This document shows, piece after piece, positions 1 through 6,448 of a stretch of 9,343 nt of DNA; the first letter of the stretch is position 1; every line of letters begins with the position of its first letter. The notes beneath the pieces were generated by a model. The model was not told the DNA's origin. It worked only from the letters and a program-made list of their open reading frames with translations, and made no database searches. The position numbers were made by a program, and so were the translations under genes. Location: NCBI GenBank assembly GCA_903874575.1, contig CAIQSZ010000015.1:1-9343 (forward strand). Reading direction: 5' to 3'. The stretch comes from an uncultured Elusimicrobia bacterium. Its GTDB lineage: Bacteria > Elusimicrobiota > Elusimicrobia > UBA1565 > UBA9628.

Positions 1-21
1 CTCCGGCGGTGGCAGCGCTTG

Positions 22-226
22 TTAAGGCTCTCTGATCCGCTCGACGGTTTTTTGCAGTAATTCGTCTTTGCCCTCGCGCAATCCCTCGGCGGTCGGAGAG
101 GCGGTCGCGTCGATCCTTACGCCGATATGCTGCGTCTCGGTCCTATCGGGACAATAGACGCCCAAGGTGGAAAATGCCGCACCGCATTCACGGAACAATT
201 CGTGGGGTCGAATCGTACATGCAGTG
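22..226 (-). pseudogene. Possible minus-strand coding remnant, no recognised family
   Basis: An open minus-strand frame ends at a TAA at 22-24 and stays open back to an ATG at 294. Its upstream part is antisense to the ORF6N gene. The part outside that gene (about 60 residues) has a plausible soluble-protein composition, with charged, helix-forming residues near its C-terminus (segment GKDELLQKTVERIREP). I recognise no family. No start codon with a ribosome binding site is visible outside the neighbouring gene; the candidates are the ATG at 294 or an internal TTG. It may be the 3' end of a gene whose 5' part was lost or displaced, or a chance open frame. Confidence is low. Confidence 0.22.
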
Positions 227-787
227 ATGGGAGATTCAACCCTGGCATTGTCCCTTGAGCGGCGCATCTGGCTTGTGCGCGGCAAGCGCGTCATGCTCGA
301 CGTTGATTTGGCCGACGTCTACCGCGTTCCAACGAAGCGCCTGAACGAGCAGGTCCGGCGCAACCAGGACCGTTTTCCCGATGATTTTGTCATGAGGTTG
401 ACGTCGCGCGAGGCCATGAGCATCATGCGTTCAAGGTCGCAATTCGCGACCTTGAAGCGCGGTGAAAACGTGAAACACCTTCCGTTCGTATTCACGGAGC
501 ATGGTGCGGTTATGCTGGCCGGCGTGCTCAATTCCCCAGCCGCCGTTGCCGCAAGCATTCAGGTGGTGCGGGCATTCGTGCGACTGCGCGAAATTATCGT
601 CGAGAGAGACGGGCTTGGGCGAAAAGTGATCGATCTGGAGCGGCAAGTCGGCGGGAATACGCAGGACATTCGCCGAATATTCGACATCCTGTTGCCGACA
701 AGGATGGCAAGGACAAGCCCCGCCACAACTGCCGGTTCCATCGTCGAACGGCGCTATCCCGGGCCGACAGCACCCGCGCGGATTTAG
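227..787 (+). CDS. ORF6N-domain protein
   Basis: This encodes a 186-residue protein with an ORF6N domain at about residues 9-120. The domain starts at ERRIWLVRGKRVMLDVDLAD, continues through RLNEQVRRNQDRFPDDFVM, and has the conserved FTEHGAVMLAGVLNS at about 89-103. ORF6N (related in context to KilA-N and Bro-type domains) is a small domain common in phages, large DNA viruses and bacterial accessory regions. It is usually considered DNA-binding or regulatory, with no enzymatic role established. A short coil-like stretch follows (about 130-155). The last 30 residues do not resemble the usual family C-terminus and may be altered. The frame extends upstream to 167, but the domain begins just after the ATG at 227, so I chose that start; a GTG at 224 is equally possible. 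There is no clear Shine-Dalgarno sequence. The domain assignment is firm; the cellular role is not. Confidence 0.8.
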   Translation: MGDSTLALSLERRIWLVRGKRVMLDVDLADVYRVPTKRLNEQVRRNQDRFPDDFVMRLTSREAMSIMRSRSQFATLKRGENVKHLPFVFTEHGAVMLAGVLNSPAAVAASIQVVRAFVRLREIIVERDGLGRKVIDLERQVGGNTQDIRRIFDILLPTRMARTSPATTAGSIVERRYPGPTAPARI

Positions 788-1073
788 TCGCCGATTCGGG
801 ACCGCGAAGACTCTTCATATAGTCTTTGACCGCTTTGGCCCGCGGCGAGATCGCCTTGACCGCGGCGAACGGCCGACACGAATCCGCTTCAAGAGCGTCG
901 TTGGCGGGATCGGCGACTGCGGCGTTGCCCGCGGATTCTAGATCGGCTTGGCGAGATCGGCTAAGCCACTCTTGGACGGCCACCTCATAGGCCTGAAGGC
1001 CTGGTCCGGGTGATAAGTCGACGTCGGATCGACCTTGACTTGGAATGGCTGCGACGGCTTCATTAATTAAATC
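788..1073 (-). other. Gene-poor stretch with possible minus-strand coding remnant
   Basis: No plus-strand gene is supported here. On the minus strand a frame is open right through the segment and continues antisense into both neighbours. Within the segment it reads as an alanine-rich, soluble-looking sequence, including EVAVQEWLSRSRQADLES and AVKAISPRAKAVKDYMKSLR, with codon third positions moderately biased to G/C. No start codon with a ribosome binding site lies inside the segment, and I recognise no family. It may be a decayed gene whose ends were lost to the flanking ORF6N and HNH genes, or an accident of GC-rich sequence. The right end near 1061-1071 is AT-rich and may hold the promoter of the HNH gene. 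Confidence 0.25.
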
Positions 1074-1571
1074 ATGCCCTATTCGTATAATGTCCCGGTG
1101 AGGGAGCCCTCCGGCTGGAAGAGCGCGGTTCTGCTCGCCCACTGCGCGCGGGCGCGTCCCGCTCCGGGCGGCTGCGGCTGGTGCGGCGCCCCGCTTCCTC
1201 GCGGAAGACGGCGTTGGTGCGCCCCGGCGTGCGGCGACGACTTCTGGCGCAACCACTGGTGGCCCATGGCGCGCCGGGCGGCTAAGCGCCGCGACCGCCG
1301 GCGTTGCGTTCGTTGCGGCTACGCTCCGGCCAAGCGTCCGTCCGGCGACGCCGCCGCGCTGCGCGTCTGGCGCTTGAGGCGGCGCGCGGACCGCCTTGAG
1401 GTCAACCATCGCGTGCCTTGCGAGGGTCGGCACGCCTCTTTGAGCTGCTTCCACCATCTGGACAACCTGGAGACCCTTTGCGTGCCATGCCACGCCGAGC
1501 ATACGCGCTCTCTGCCTCATAATTCGGCGACAGCTGAAAGCCGGAGCGCGAGAAGGGTCTTAAAGGACTAG
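1074..1571 (+). CDS. HNH endonuclease-like zinc protein
   Basis: The product is a 165-residue, strongly basic (Arg-rich) protein. An N-terminal zinc-ribbon-like part has CGWCG at 34-38 and paired cysteines at 49 and 53. A second CxxC (78 and 81) opens the HNH module, which continues with LEVNHRVP (Asn111-His112), HHLDNLETLC and CVPCH (Cys136, Cys139, His140). The order Cys-pair, (D/N)H, N, CxxCH is the HNH nuclease pattern, in which the His residues bind the metal and attack the phosphodiester and the Cys residues hold structural zinc. The usual Asp before the first His is Asn here, which is tolerated in the family. The start is uncertain: ATG 1074 has no Shine-Dalgarno sequence and a GTG at 1098 is in frame. 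Stand-alone HNH proteins of this size are typical of mobile or accessory DNA. The target is unknown. Confidence 0.72.
   Translation: MPYSYNVPVREPSGWKSAVLLAHCARARPAPGGCGWCGAPLPRGRRRWCAPACGDDFWRNHWWPMARRAAKRRDRRRCVRCGYAPAKRPSGDAAALRVWRLRRRADRLEVNHRVPCEGRHASLSCFHHLDNLETLCVPCHAEHTRSLPHNSATAESRSARRVLKD
1086..1091 (+). promoter_or_regulatory. Perfect -10-like TATAAT near the HNH gene start
   Basis: A perfect TATAAT lies in an AT-rich patch in otherwise GC-rich DNA, 12 bases inside the ATG at 1074. No good -35 box is present at the expected spacing. If it is a real -10 element, transcription would start near 1098, where an in-frame GTG occurs. The HNH protein would then begin eight residues later, from a leaderless transcript. 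This is inference from one hexamer. Confidence 0.22.
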
Positions 1572-1606
1572 GCGGTCGGTCTTTCGTGTCAGTAGCATGG
1601 ATCGGC

Positions 1607-2473
1607 TCAGGGGGACGTCAGGACCGAGTTCTTTCTCAACCTATACAACCCAAACCCTAACGTCAAATTGAGCAGGACGCTGATAAACGAGCCGGGTCCG
1701 GGAGAAACAACGACGTCCATGCCCGGAGCGATCCGCAGAAAGCCCTGAATCAGCAGCGGAGCGCCGACGGCGTTGCTTACGGTGTGCAAAAGCAGCACCG
1801 GCCATACGGATCGGGTCAAAAGCCTGACTTCGCCGTACACGAACGACATCGCAAGAACGCCGGCGAAAAGCATGGGGAAAAAGAGCCCGACGCCTTGAGC
1901 GTTGTAGGCGGCAAAGGAGGTCCTGTCCATAAAGAAGAGATAGTAGGGAATATGCCACGCCGCCCAAACCAGCCCGACCAGAAGATGATTGCTGATGTCG
2001 GAGACGCCGGCGGCCGTTATCCGCGGCGCAAGGTAGCCGCGCCAGGCGAACTCCTCAAAAATGTTCTTTAAGAAGGAGGGGAGCAGTCCGAGCAACGCCA
2101 GTCGACAAAAATCGACGGCTCGTGCCGTGGAAAAATCGGGAAGTATGGCCGCTCCCGCCATAACGCCGATCAGGACGATCAACCCTGCTGAAGCGGGAAA
2201 CATCAGCAGCGAAAAAACATACCAAACCGCATTCCTCTTCCACTGCGGCCTAAGTCCCAAATCTGCCCACCCATCTCCGGCAAACGCCCGCAAAAGCGCC
2301 ATCGTCAGGAGCGGAGCGACAATCCAGAGAAGCTGGCCGGGCCCCTCGATTCGCGAAGTTCCGGCCAGGGTATCCAAGCCCACCCCGACCCATCCCGCCG
2401 ATATCGAAACAAAGGCGAAGATGAACAGATTGCGGATGACGGTTTTTCTGCCGCGTTTATTTTGAGTCGCCAT
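1607..2473 (-). CDS. CPBP family intramembrane metalloprotease (CAAX/Abi type)
   Basis: This is a 288-residue integral membrane protein with about seven to eight hydrophobic segments. The three CPBP/Abi motifs are intact: EEFAWRGYL (Glu140, Glu141, Arg145), WAAWHIPYYLF (His174) and HTVSN (His230, Asn234). These residues form the glutamate/histidine active site of Rce1-like intramembrane proteases. Known members cleave prenylated proteins in eukaryotes; in bacteria, members process peptides or confer self-immunity to bacteriocins, and most have no known substrate. The ATG at 2473 is preceded by GAGG at a good distance. The gene lies 38 bases downstream of the HicA-fusion gene on the same strand, with no terminator visible between them, so co-transcription is likely. 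It converges with the HNH gene across 35 bases. The family assignment is secure and the substrate is unknown. Confidence 0.9.
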   Translation of the reverse strand: MATQNKRGRKTVIRNLFIFAFVSISAGWVGVGLDTLAGTSRIEGPGQLLWIVAPLLTMALLRAFAGDGWADLGLRPQWKRNAVWYVFSLLMFPASAGLIVLIGVMAGAAILPDFSTARAVDFCRLALLGLLPSFLKNIFEEFAWRGYLAPRITAAGVSDISNHLLVGLVWAAWHIPYYLFFMDRTSFAAYNAQGVGLFFPMLFAGVLAMSFVYGEVRLLTRSVWPVLLLHTVSNAVGAPLLIQGFLRIAPGMDVVVSPGPGSFISVLLNLTLGFGLYRLRKNSVLTSP

Positions 2474-2511
2474 GCTGTCCTCAGGGCCGCGGATTCTTCC
2501 GGGGCGAATCT

Positions 2512-4539
2512 TTATCTGCGCCCTAGGTACCGTAGTAATTCCGGTACTGTCATATCTGCCTGACGCAAAATGGATTTCAAGAGAGGTGGTCCAATGATTT
2601 CACCAGCATGCGCCGGCACGGTGACCGACAGCGTCCTAGAAGAGGCTTTTTTTTGCCATCTGCGATGAGCCCCTCCATTACTTCTAACCATATCAAACCC
2701 AGCTTTTGCGAGGACATTCTCGATATGAACATACGTCAAATCGGTGGGCAGACGGGCGGTGGTTTTCTTGCCACTGCCTGCGTCCGTAGCGGGTTCAGGG
2801 TCCGCAGCCTCGGTAATCGCTGGAGATGGCGGCGGATCGTCATTTTTAGTCTTGCGCACGACTGTCCGAAAATATGCCTGGTCGGTCCTTGACCAAGGCG
2901 GGGCCGAAGCCGGCCGACGAAATCCCCGATTCTTTCCTTCAGTCTTCTTCTTGGGTTCTCGCCGGATTCCATCAGCTAAACCGGACGAACCGCTTGAAGT
3001 GGCGTCAGGCGCCGGAGCGATTCCGGCATCAGTCTTAGTTCCAGGGGGCGTCGCTTCCGGCGAGGGAGGAGGCGCCTCTTCTCCAGCCGGAGGAGCCGTC
3101 TTGGCGCTTGAGGGGGCGCCGGGGTTGTCGGGCTTTTTTTCGGGGGGGCGCGGCCGCCGTGTCCTTACTTGAGCCGGCTTGGCGATGACGGCCGCCGTGG
3201 ACAGTTCATTATCGCGGACTATGACCCAGCGATTGCGCCCGTGCGCGATGGTCCTTATCCCCGCTGCCGGTCGGCCGTCGATTATAAGCGGCCCTTGATG
3301 TCGTAAAGAGTTCCCCTCCATTCTATGCACTTCGCCGTTCACGAGTACCACCAGCAAAGTCCCATCATCCGGATGGACCAACATCGACGCCACAGGAACG
3401 GAGCTTTTGCTGTTTATAATTTGTCCGGTGGACCTATCCAAGGCTAGGATCGATTTGCCGCTTGCCGCGTAAAGCATCTTTCCGGACGCCGCGACGGCCT
3501 GAATCGGGCCTTTAATGTCGTGAGTCGTATAATTGCCCATATGAATATTGGATCCTCTGGAGGCATACCACTGTTCGATCTTGCCGACGAGTCCGGCAAA
3601 CAGAAGAGGGCCTTGCGCGGCGATGGAAAAAATATCACTTGTGGCTTGCAAGATACGGCGGGAAGGAGTAGTGTTCCCGAGTTTTCTCCCAGCGGGGAAA
3701 GCCCGGATGTCTTGTCCTTGCGCGACCAAAAGCAGCGCTGAAGTGCCGCGCAAGCTTGGATCAGGCGGCATTTTAGCGGCGGCGACGTCGCTGATGGGCG
3801 GGTAATGCGTCGACGCCAGATCTGTCTTGACCCGGAATCGTTGCGACAGGTCCAACGGATTCAACAGATAAATAGCCGCGTCCGAACCGCTTGCGACGTA
3901 GGCCGCTTTGCCGTCTATAGCGACGGCGGCTCGGGTCGGCGCGGTCCCGGTTTGATCGCTGGAACCATCCCATGGGAGCGTTCGCGTCGTTTGCAGTTCG
4001 AACTCCGCGGAATCGCTTCCGGAGGGGGCCGGACTTTGTCTGTTTCCCAGCCCCATCAATGTTCGTAAAGCCGGCATTCGCTCAAACAGTCCTCGCGCTT
4101 TGGAATCCCACGCATAATGATCGACACTCACTTTCAGCAATGAGAGGAGCTTCGCGTCAGGCGATTCCGTCCCAGCCTTCTCCTCATGTCGCGCCAGCTT
4201 GTTCATATGAGCCGCGGCTGTTTCCGGCGGGGCCCCAAGCAGACTAACCAAGGCCGCGACCGCGGGAGCATCCGCGGAGTTCGGAGGTATTCGCGCCACC
4301 AAAAGACTAAACAAAGCGGGATCGGGCGCAGCCGGCAGCAATGACTGCATGGAGGGGGCTTGGAGCATGTCCGCCGTCAGCGCGGGAGCTAGATCGGAGG
4401 GGCGTCCTCCCACGCGTGCGGGCGCGGCGCCTGCCGCGGGAGCCAATCCGCATTCCGCGGAAAAAACGAGGGCGCCGCAGGCCAATCGCATGGCGAGATT
4501 CCCGCGCGGGCGTCGACGTCCGCGAACATAACGTTTCAT
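2512..4539 (-). CDS. Exported beta-propeller-like protein with C-terminal HicA-type domain
   Basis: This is a 675-residue protein. Residues 1-40 read as a long, Arg-rich signal peptide with a hydrophobic core at about 17-40. Met17 is an alternative start, and neither start has a clear Shine-Dalgarno sequence. Residues 45-165 look helical. Residues 185-450 contain repeated short beta blades (AYVASGSDAAIYLLNPLD, LLFAGLVGKIEQWY, MLYAASGKSILALDRSTG), suggesting a WD/PQQ-like propeller. Residues 455-600 are a Pro/Ala/Lys-rich linker. Residues 601-675 read as a HicA/YcfA-type domain: ENVLAKAGFDMVRS, then GGAHRRW with His625 at the catalytic position, then VTVPAHAGEIIGPPLLKSIL and MTVPELLRYL. HicA is a small dsRBD-fold mRNA interferase, normally cytoplasmic, about 60-80 residues long, and paired with HicB. 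Here it is fused to an exported protein, and no HicB-like gene is in the window. The HicA call is strong by pattern; the propeller call is moderate; the function is unknown. Confidence 0.8.
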   Translation of the reverse strand: MKRYVRGRRRPRGNLAMRLACGALVFSAECGLAPAAGAAPARVGGRPSDLAPALTADMLQAPSMQSLLPAAPDPALFSLLVARIPPNSADAPAVAALVSLLGAPPETAAAHMNKLARHEEKAGTESPDAKLLSLLKVSVDHYAWDSKARGLFERMPALRTLMGLGNRQSPAPSGSDSAEFELQTTRTLPWDGSSDQTGTAPTRAAVAIDGKAAYVASGSDAAIYLLNPLDLSQRFRVKTDLASTHYPPISDVAAAKMPPDPSLRGTSALLLVAQGQDIRAFPAGRKLGNTTPSRRILQATSDIFSIAAQGPLLFAGLVGKIEQWYASRGSNIHMGNYTTHDIKGPIQAVAASGKMLYAASGKSILALDRSTGQIINSKSSVPVASMLVHPDDGTLLVVLVNGEVHRMEGNSLRHQGPLIIDGRPAAGIRTIAHGRNRWVIVRDNELSTAAVIAKPAQVRTRRPRPPEKKPDNPGAPSSAKTAPPAGEEAPPPSPEATPPGTKTDAGIAPAPDATSSGSSGLADGIRREPKKKTEGKNRGFRRPASAPPWSRTDQAYFRTVVRKTKNDDPPPSPAITEAADPEPATDAGSGKKTTARLPTDLTYVHIENVLAKAGFDMVRSNGGAHRRWQKKASSRTLSVTVPAHAGEIIGPPLLKSILRQADMTVPELLRYLGRR
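2515..2739 (-). other. HicA-like domain region of the fusion protein
   Basis: These bases encode residues 601-675 of the preceding entry. The segment matches HicA over its whole usual length: helix (VLAKAGF), strand, GxxH loop with His625, strand (LSVTVPAHAG), then the IGPPLLKSILRQADMTVPELL helices. An independent HicA gene would need a start near 2740. The only candidate is a TTG at 2737-2739 with no Shine-Dalgarno sequence, so the domain is probably made only as part of the fusion. An A8 run on the coding strand lies within it (2647-2654). Confidence 0.75.
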
Positions 4540-4583
4540 GATGATGAGTGTAGTCCGAGACTTCCGCTAATATGAGTGGCCAT

Positions 4584-4605
4584 AGACCCATGTTGGTATG
4601 GGTCT
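4584..4605. promoter_or_regulatory. Palindrome between divergent genes
   Basis: Two 8-base arms, AGACCCAT and ATGGGTCT, are separated by six bases. The outer flanks (ATAGACCC and GGGTCTTAT) nearly extend the symmetry. It sits between the minus-strand HicA-fusion gene (start 4539) and the plus-strand lipoprotein operon (start 4695). Perfect symmetry in such a position fits a dimeric repressor or activator operator. As RNA it would be a hairpin, but no T-run follows on either strand, so a terminator is less likely. No regulator gene is visible in the window. Confidence 0.4.
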
Positions 4606-4650
4606 TATGCCCTAGTCCCGCTGAATCGTCGGATAGTCAGAAAAAAGTGA

Positions 4651-4656
4651 TATATT
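4651..4656 (+). promoter_or_regulatory. Possible -10 box of the lipoprotein operon
   Basis: TATATT lies in an AT-rich patch (an A6 run, then GTGATATATTAATC) about 40 bases before the CsgG-like start. This patch stands out in GC-rich DNA. No convincing -35 hexamer is found at 16-18 bases, so the promoter may be activator-dependent, or the box may be a false call. Confidence 0.3.
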
Positions 4657-4694
4657 AATCTTGCCGATTCACAGGACGCCATGGAGAAAAGCAG

Positions 4695-5381
4695 ATGAGC
4701 AATGGAGCATCCCGATGGTCCGCCGGAGCCGCGCTGACCGTGTTCCTTTCTTTCGGTTTTTTCGGCTGCGCGACGGAGTCGCACCAAGCCGTCGAGTCCA
4801 CGAAATCCGCCGCGTCGCAGACGGCCTATAACGGCCCGAAGAGCGCGCTGATGGTCGGCAAATTCGATAACCGCTCCAGCTACATGCGCGGCTTATTCTC
4901 CGACGGGGTCGATCGCCTCGGCGGGCAGGCCAAGACCATTCTGATGGGACATTTGCAGCAGAGCGGGCGCTTCAACGTTTTGGACCGGGACAACATGGAA
5001 GAAATCGCTCAAGAAGCGAAGCTCAACGGGCGCAAGCAGACGATAAAAGGCGCTGATTTCGCGCTCACTGGTGACGTAACGGAGTTCGGCAGAAAGGAGG
5101 TCGGAGATATTCAGCTTTTCGGCATCCTCGGCGCCGGCAAGAAGCAGGTGGCCTATTCCAAGGTCACGCTGAATATCGTGAACGTGCTCACTTCGGAGGT
5201 CGTCTATTCCGCGCAGGGAGCCGGGGAATACGCGTTGAGCAACCGAGAGGTCCTTGGCTTCGGCGGCGCGGCCGGGTATGATTCGACCCTTAACGGCAAA
5301 GTTCTGGATCTCGCCGTCCGTGAGGCGGTGGATCGGCTGGTTGAAGGTCTAGAGCAGGGGAAATGGACGGTTTCCCGCTGA
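4695..5381 (+). CDS. CsgG/HfaB-like outer-membrane lipoprotein
   Basis: This is a 228-residue lipoprotein. The signal peptide ends in a lipobox (GFFGC, lipidated Cys25). The mature part follows the CsgG-family pattern: VGKFDNRSS at about 54-62, a region with AKTILMGHLQQSGRFNVLDRDNMEEIAQE (79-107), then GADFALTGDVTEF (119-131), the strand VAYSKVTLNIVNVLTSEVVYSAQGAGEY and a terminal helix. CsgG forms the outer-membrane export pore for curli, and HfaB anchors holdfast; many relatives have no assigned cargo. The protein is slightly shorter than E. coli CsgG. GGAG lies 8 bases before ATG 4695. It heads a three-gene operon and its last bases overlap the next gene (start 5363). No curli subunit genes (csgA/B-like) are present, so a curli role is not supported. 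Confidence 0.85.
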   Translation: MSNGASRWSAGAALTVFLSFGFFGCATESHQAVESTKSAASQTAYNGPKSALMVGKFDNRSSYMRGLFSDGVDRLGGQAKTILMGHLQQSGRFNVLDRDNMEEIAQEAKLNGRKQTIKGADFALTGDVTEFGRKEVGDIQLFGILGAGKKQVAYSKVTLNIVNVLTSEVVYSAQGAGEYALSNREVLGFGGAAGYDSTLNGKVLDLAVREAVDRLVEGLEQGKWTVSR

Positions 5382-5731
5382 GATTTTCGAGGCCCGCGCG
5401 GCTCCTTATCGGCGCCGCATTATTTTCCGGGTGCGCGGCGACGCCCACGCTTTATTCGTGGGGACAATACGAGGATCTTGTTTACCAATCCTACGCAAAG
5501 CCGGGAGAGGCGCCTCCCGAGAAGCAGGTAGAAAAGCTGGAAGAAGACTACCAGAAAGCCCGCTCCGCCGATAAGCCGATGCCGCCGGGATGGCATGCCC
5601 ATTTGGGTTGTCTCTACTACCAGTTGGGCAAGACGGACCAGGCGCGGCAAGAGTTCCAAACCGAAAAGGCCAATTTCCCCGAATCTACGGTATTTATGAA
5701 TCGGCTGTTGGCGAGGTTTGAGAGGCCGTGA
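5363..5731 (+). CDS. DUF4810-type lipoprotein with TPR-like helices
   Basis: This is a 122-residue lipoprotein. The lipobox is LFSGC (Cys24), followed by LYSWGQYEDLVYQSYA, which is the hallmark start of DUF4810 proteins. Next come paired helices (EKQVEKLEEDYQKARS, then GWHAHLGCLYYQLGKTDQARQEFQTEKANFPES at about 76-108) resembling a tetratricopeptide unit, which suggests protein-protein contact. The start overlaps the end of the CsgG-like gene by 19 bases and the stop overlaps the next start (GTGA), indicating translational coupling. The AGGGG before ATG 5363 is very close, so a slightly later alternative start cannot be excluded. In other bacteria this family is found beside CsgG-like and DUF799 lipoproteins. 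It is likely a periplasmic accessory subunit of the same assembly. Confidence 0.82.
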   Translation: MDGFPLRFSRPARLLIGAALFSGCAATPTLYSWGQYEDLVYQSYAKPGEAPPEKQVEKLEEDYQKARSADKPMPPGWHAHLGCLYYQLGKTDQARQEFQTEKANFPESTVFMNRLLARFERP

Positions 5732-6423
5732 GCGCGCGATTCATGAAACTTTCGGTAGGGTGCGCCCTCGCCGGCTCGCTATTAACGGGCTGTGCGACGA
5801 CAAAACCGTTCGATTACACGAATTTTCGCCGACATCGACCGAGATCGATTCTCGTGCTTCCGCCTTTGAACAACGGAACCGACGTTCGCGGTACGTACGG
5901 TTATCTTTCCACGGTCACGCGGCCTCTTGCCGAACTGGGCTATTATGTTTTCCCGGTGGCCGTCGTCGACCAGTTCCTCAAAGAAAACGGTCTGCCGGGG
6001 CCTGGAGAAATGCAGCAGGCGCCGCTCGATAAGCTGGCCGGAATTTTCGGCGCCGACGCGGTGATGTACATCACGTTGGAGCAATACGGAACGAGATACA
6101 ATTTTCTAAGCAGCGGCACGAGGGTGAAAGCCCGCGCGCGGCTCATCGAGACGAAGACCGGACTCTTGATTTGGGAAGGGGCGACTTTCGCGCAGCAAAG
6201 CTCGAACGGCGGCGGTGGAGGGGGGATTATCGGAATCCTGGTTCAAGCCGCGGTGTCCCAGGCAATCAACTCGAGCGCCGATACCGCCCATGAGGTGAGC
6301 CGGTCGGCTAACGTTTTCTTGTTTACGGGGAACCAGACGTCTGATTCCGGTTCAGCGGCCGGTTCCGGCGGGCCCGCCTTGCTCCTCGGCCCTTATCGTC
6401 CCGAAACCGATACGGTTCATTGA
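5728..6423 (+). CDS. DUF799/GNA1162-family lipoprotein
   Basis: This is a 231-residue lipoprotein starting at a GTG that overlaps the previous stop as GTGA; an ATG at 5743 is an alternative. The lipobox is LLTGC (Cys22). Next come the family's characteristic N-terminal segment, FDYTNFRRHRPRSILVLPPLNNGTDVRG (about 28-55), then PLAELGYYVFPVAVVDQFLKENGL, GADAVMYITLEQYGT and ARLIETKTGLLIWEG. A glycine-rich turn (GGGGGGI) precedes a hydrophobic helix. The Neisseria member GNA1162 is a surface-associated lipoprotein whose fold was reported to resemble the N-terminal domain of TolB, which led to the suggestion of a transport role. Together with the two upstream genes it forms a CsgG-like, DUF4810, DUF799 set. 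The family call is firm; the substrate or partner is unknown. Confidence 0.85.
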   Translation: MSARFMKLSVGCALAGSLLTGCATTKPFDYTNFRRHRPRSILVLPPLNNGTDVRGTYGYLSTVTRPLAELGYYVFPVAVVDQFLKENGLPGPGEMQQAPLDKLAGIFGADAVMYITLEQYGTRYNFLSSGTRVKARARLIETKTGLLIWEGATFAQQSSNGGGGGGIIGILVQAAVSQAINSSADTAHEVSRSANVFLFTGNQTSDSGSAAGSGGPALLLGPYRPETDTVH

Positions 6424-6448
6424 TCAATTAGGACCGTAGTATTCCCGA

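Noticed and set aside
594..1520. A 308-codon open minus-strand frame antisense to the HNH gene
   Set aside because: Most of it lies opposite the HNH and ORF6N genes, whose plus-strand products carry recognisable motifs. The Ala/Arg-rich reading is what GC-rich antisense gives. Only the part at 788-1068 was kept as a possible remnant.
1572..1606. A shared terminator between the convergent HNH and CPBP genes
   Set aside because: No stem with a T-run is visible in the 35-base gap.
2512..2760. A complete stand-alone hicA gene with hicB partner
   Set aside because: No start codon with a ribosome binding site opens the domain and the frame is continuous with the upstream protein; no HicB-like gene lies on either side.
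6400..6420. AACCG-ATA-CGGTT hairpin at the end of the DUF799 gene
   Set aside because: The stem is only five bases, lies inside the coding end and is not followed by a T-run, so it is not a credible terminator.
4695..6423. A curli (csg) operon
   Set aside because: Only a CsgG-like protein is present. No CsgA/B repeats or CsgE/F were seen, and DUF4810 and DUF799 are not curli components.
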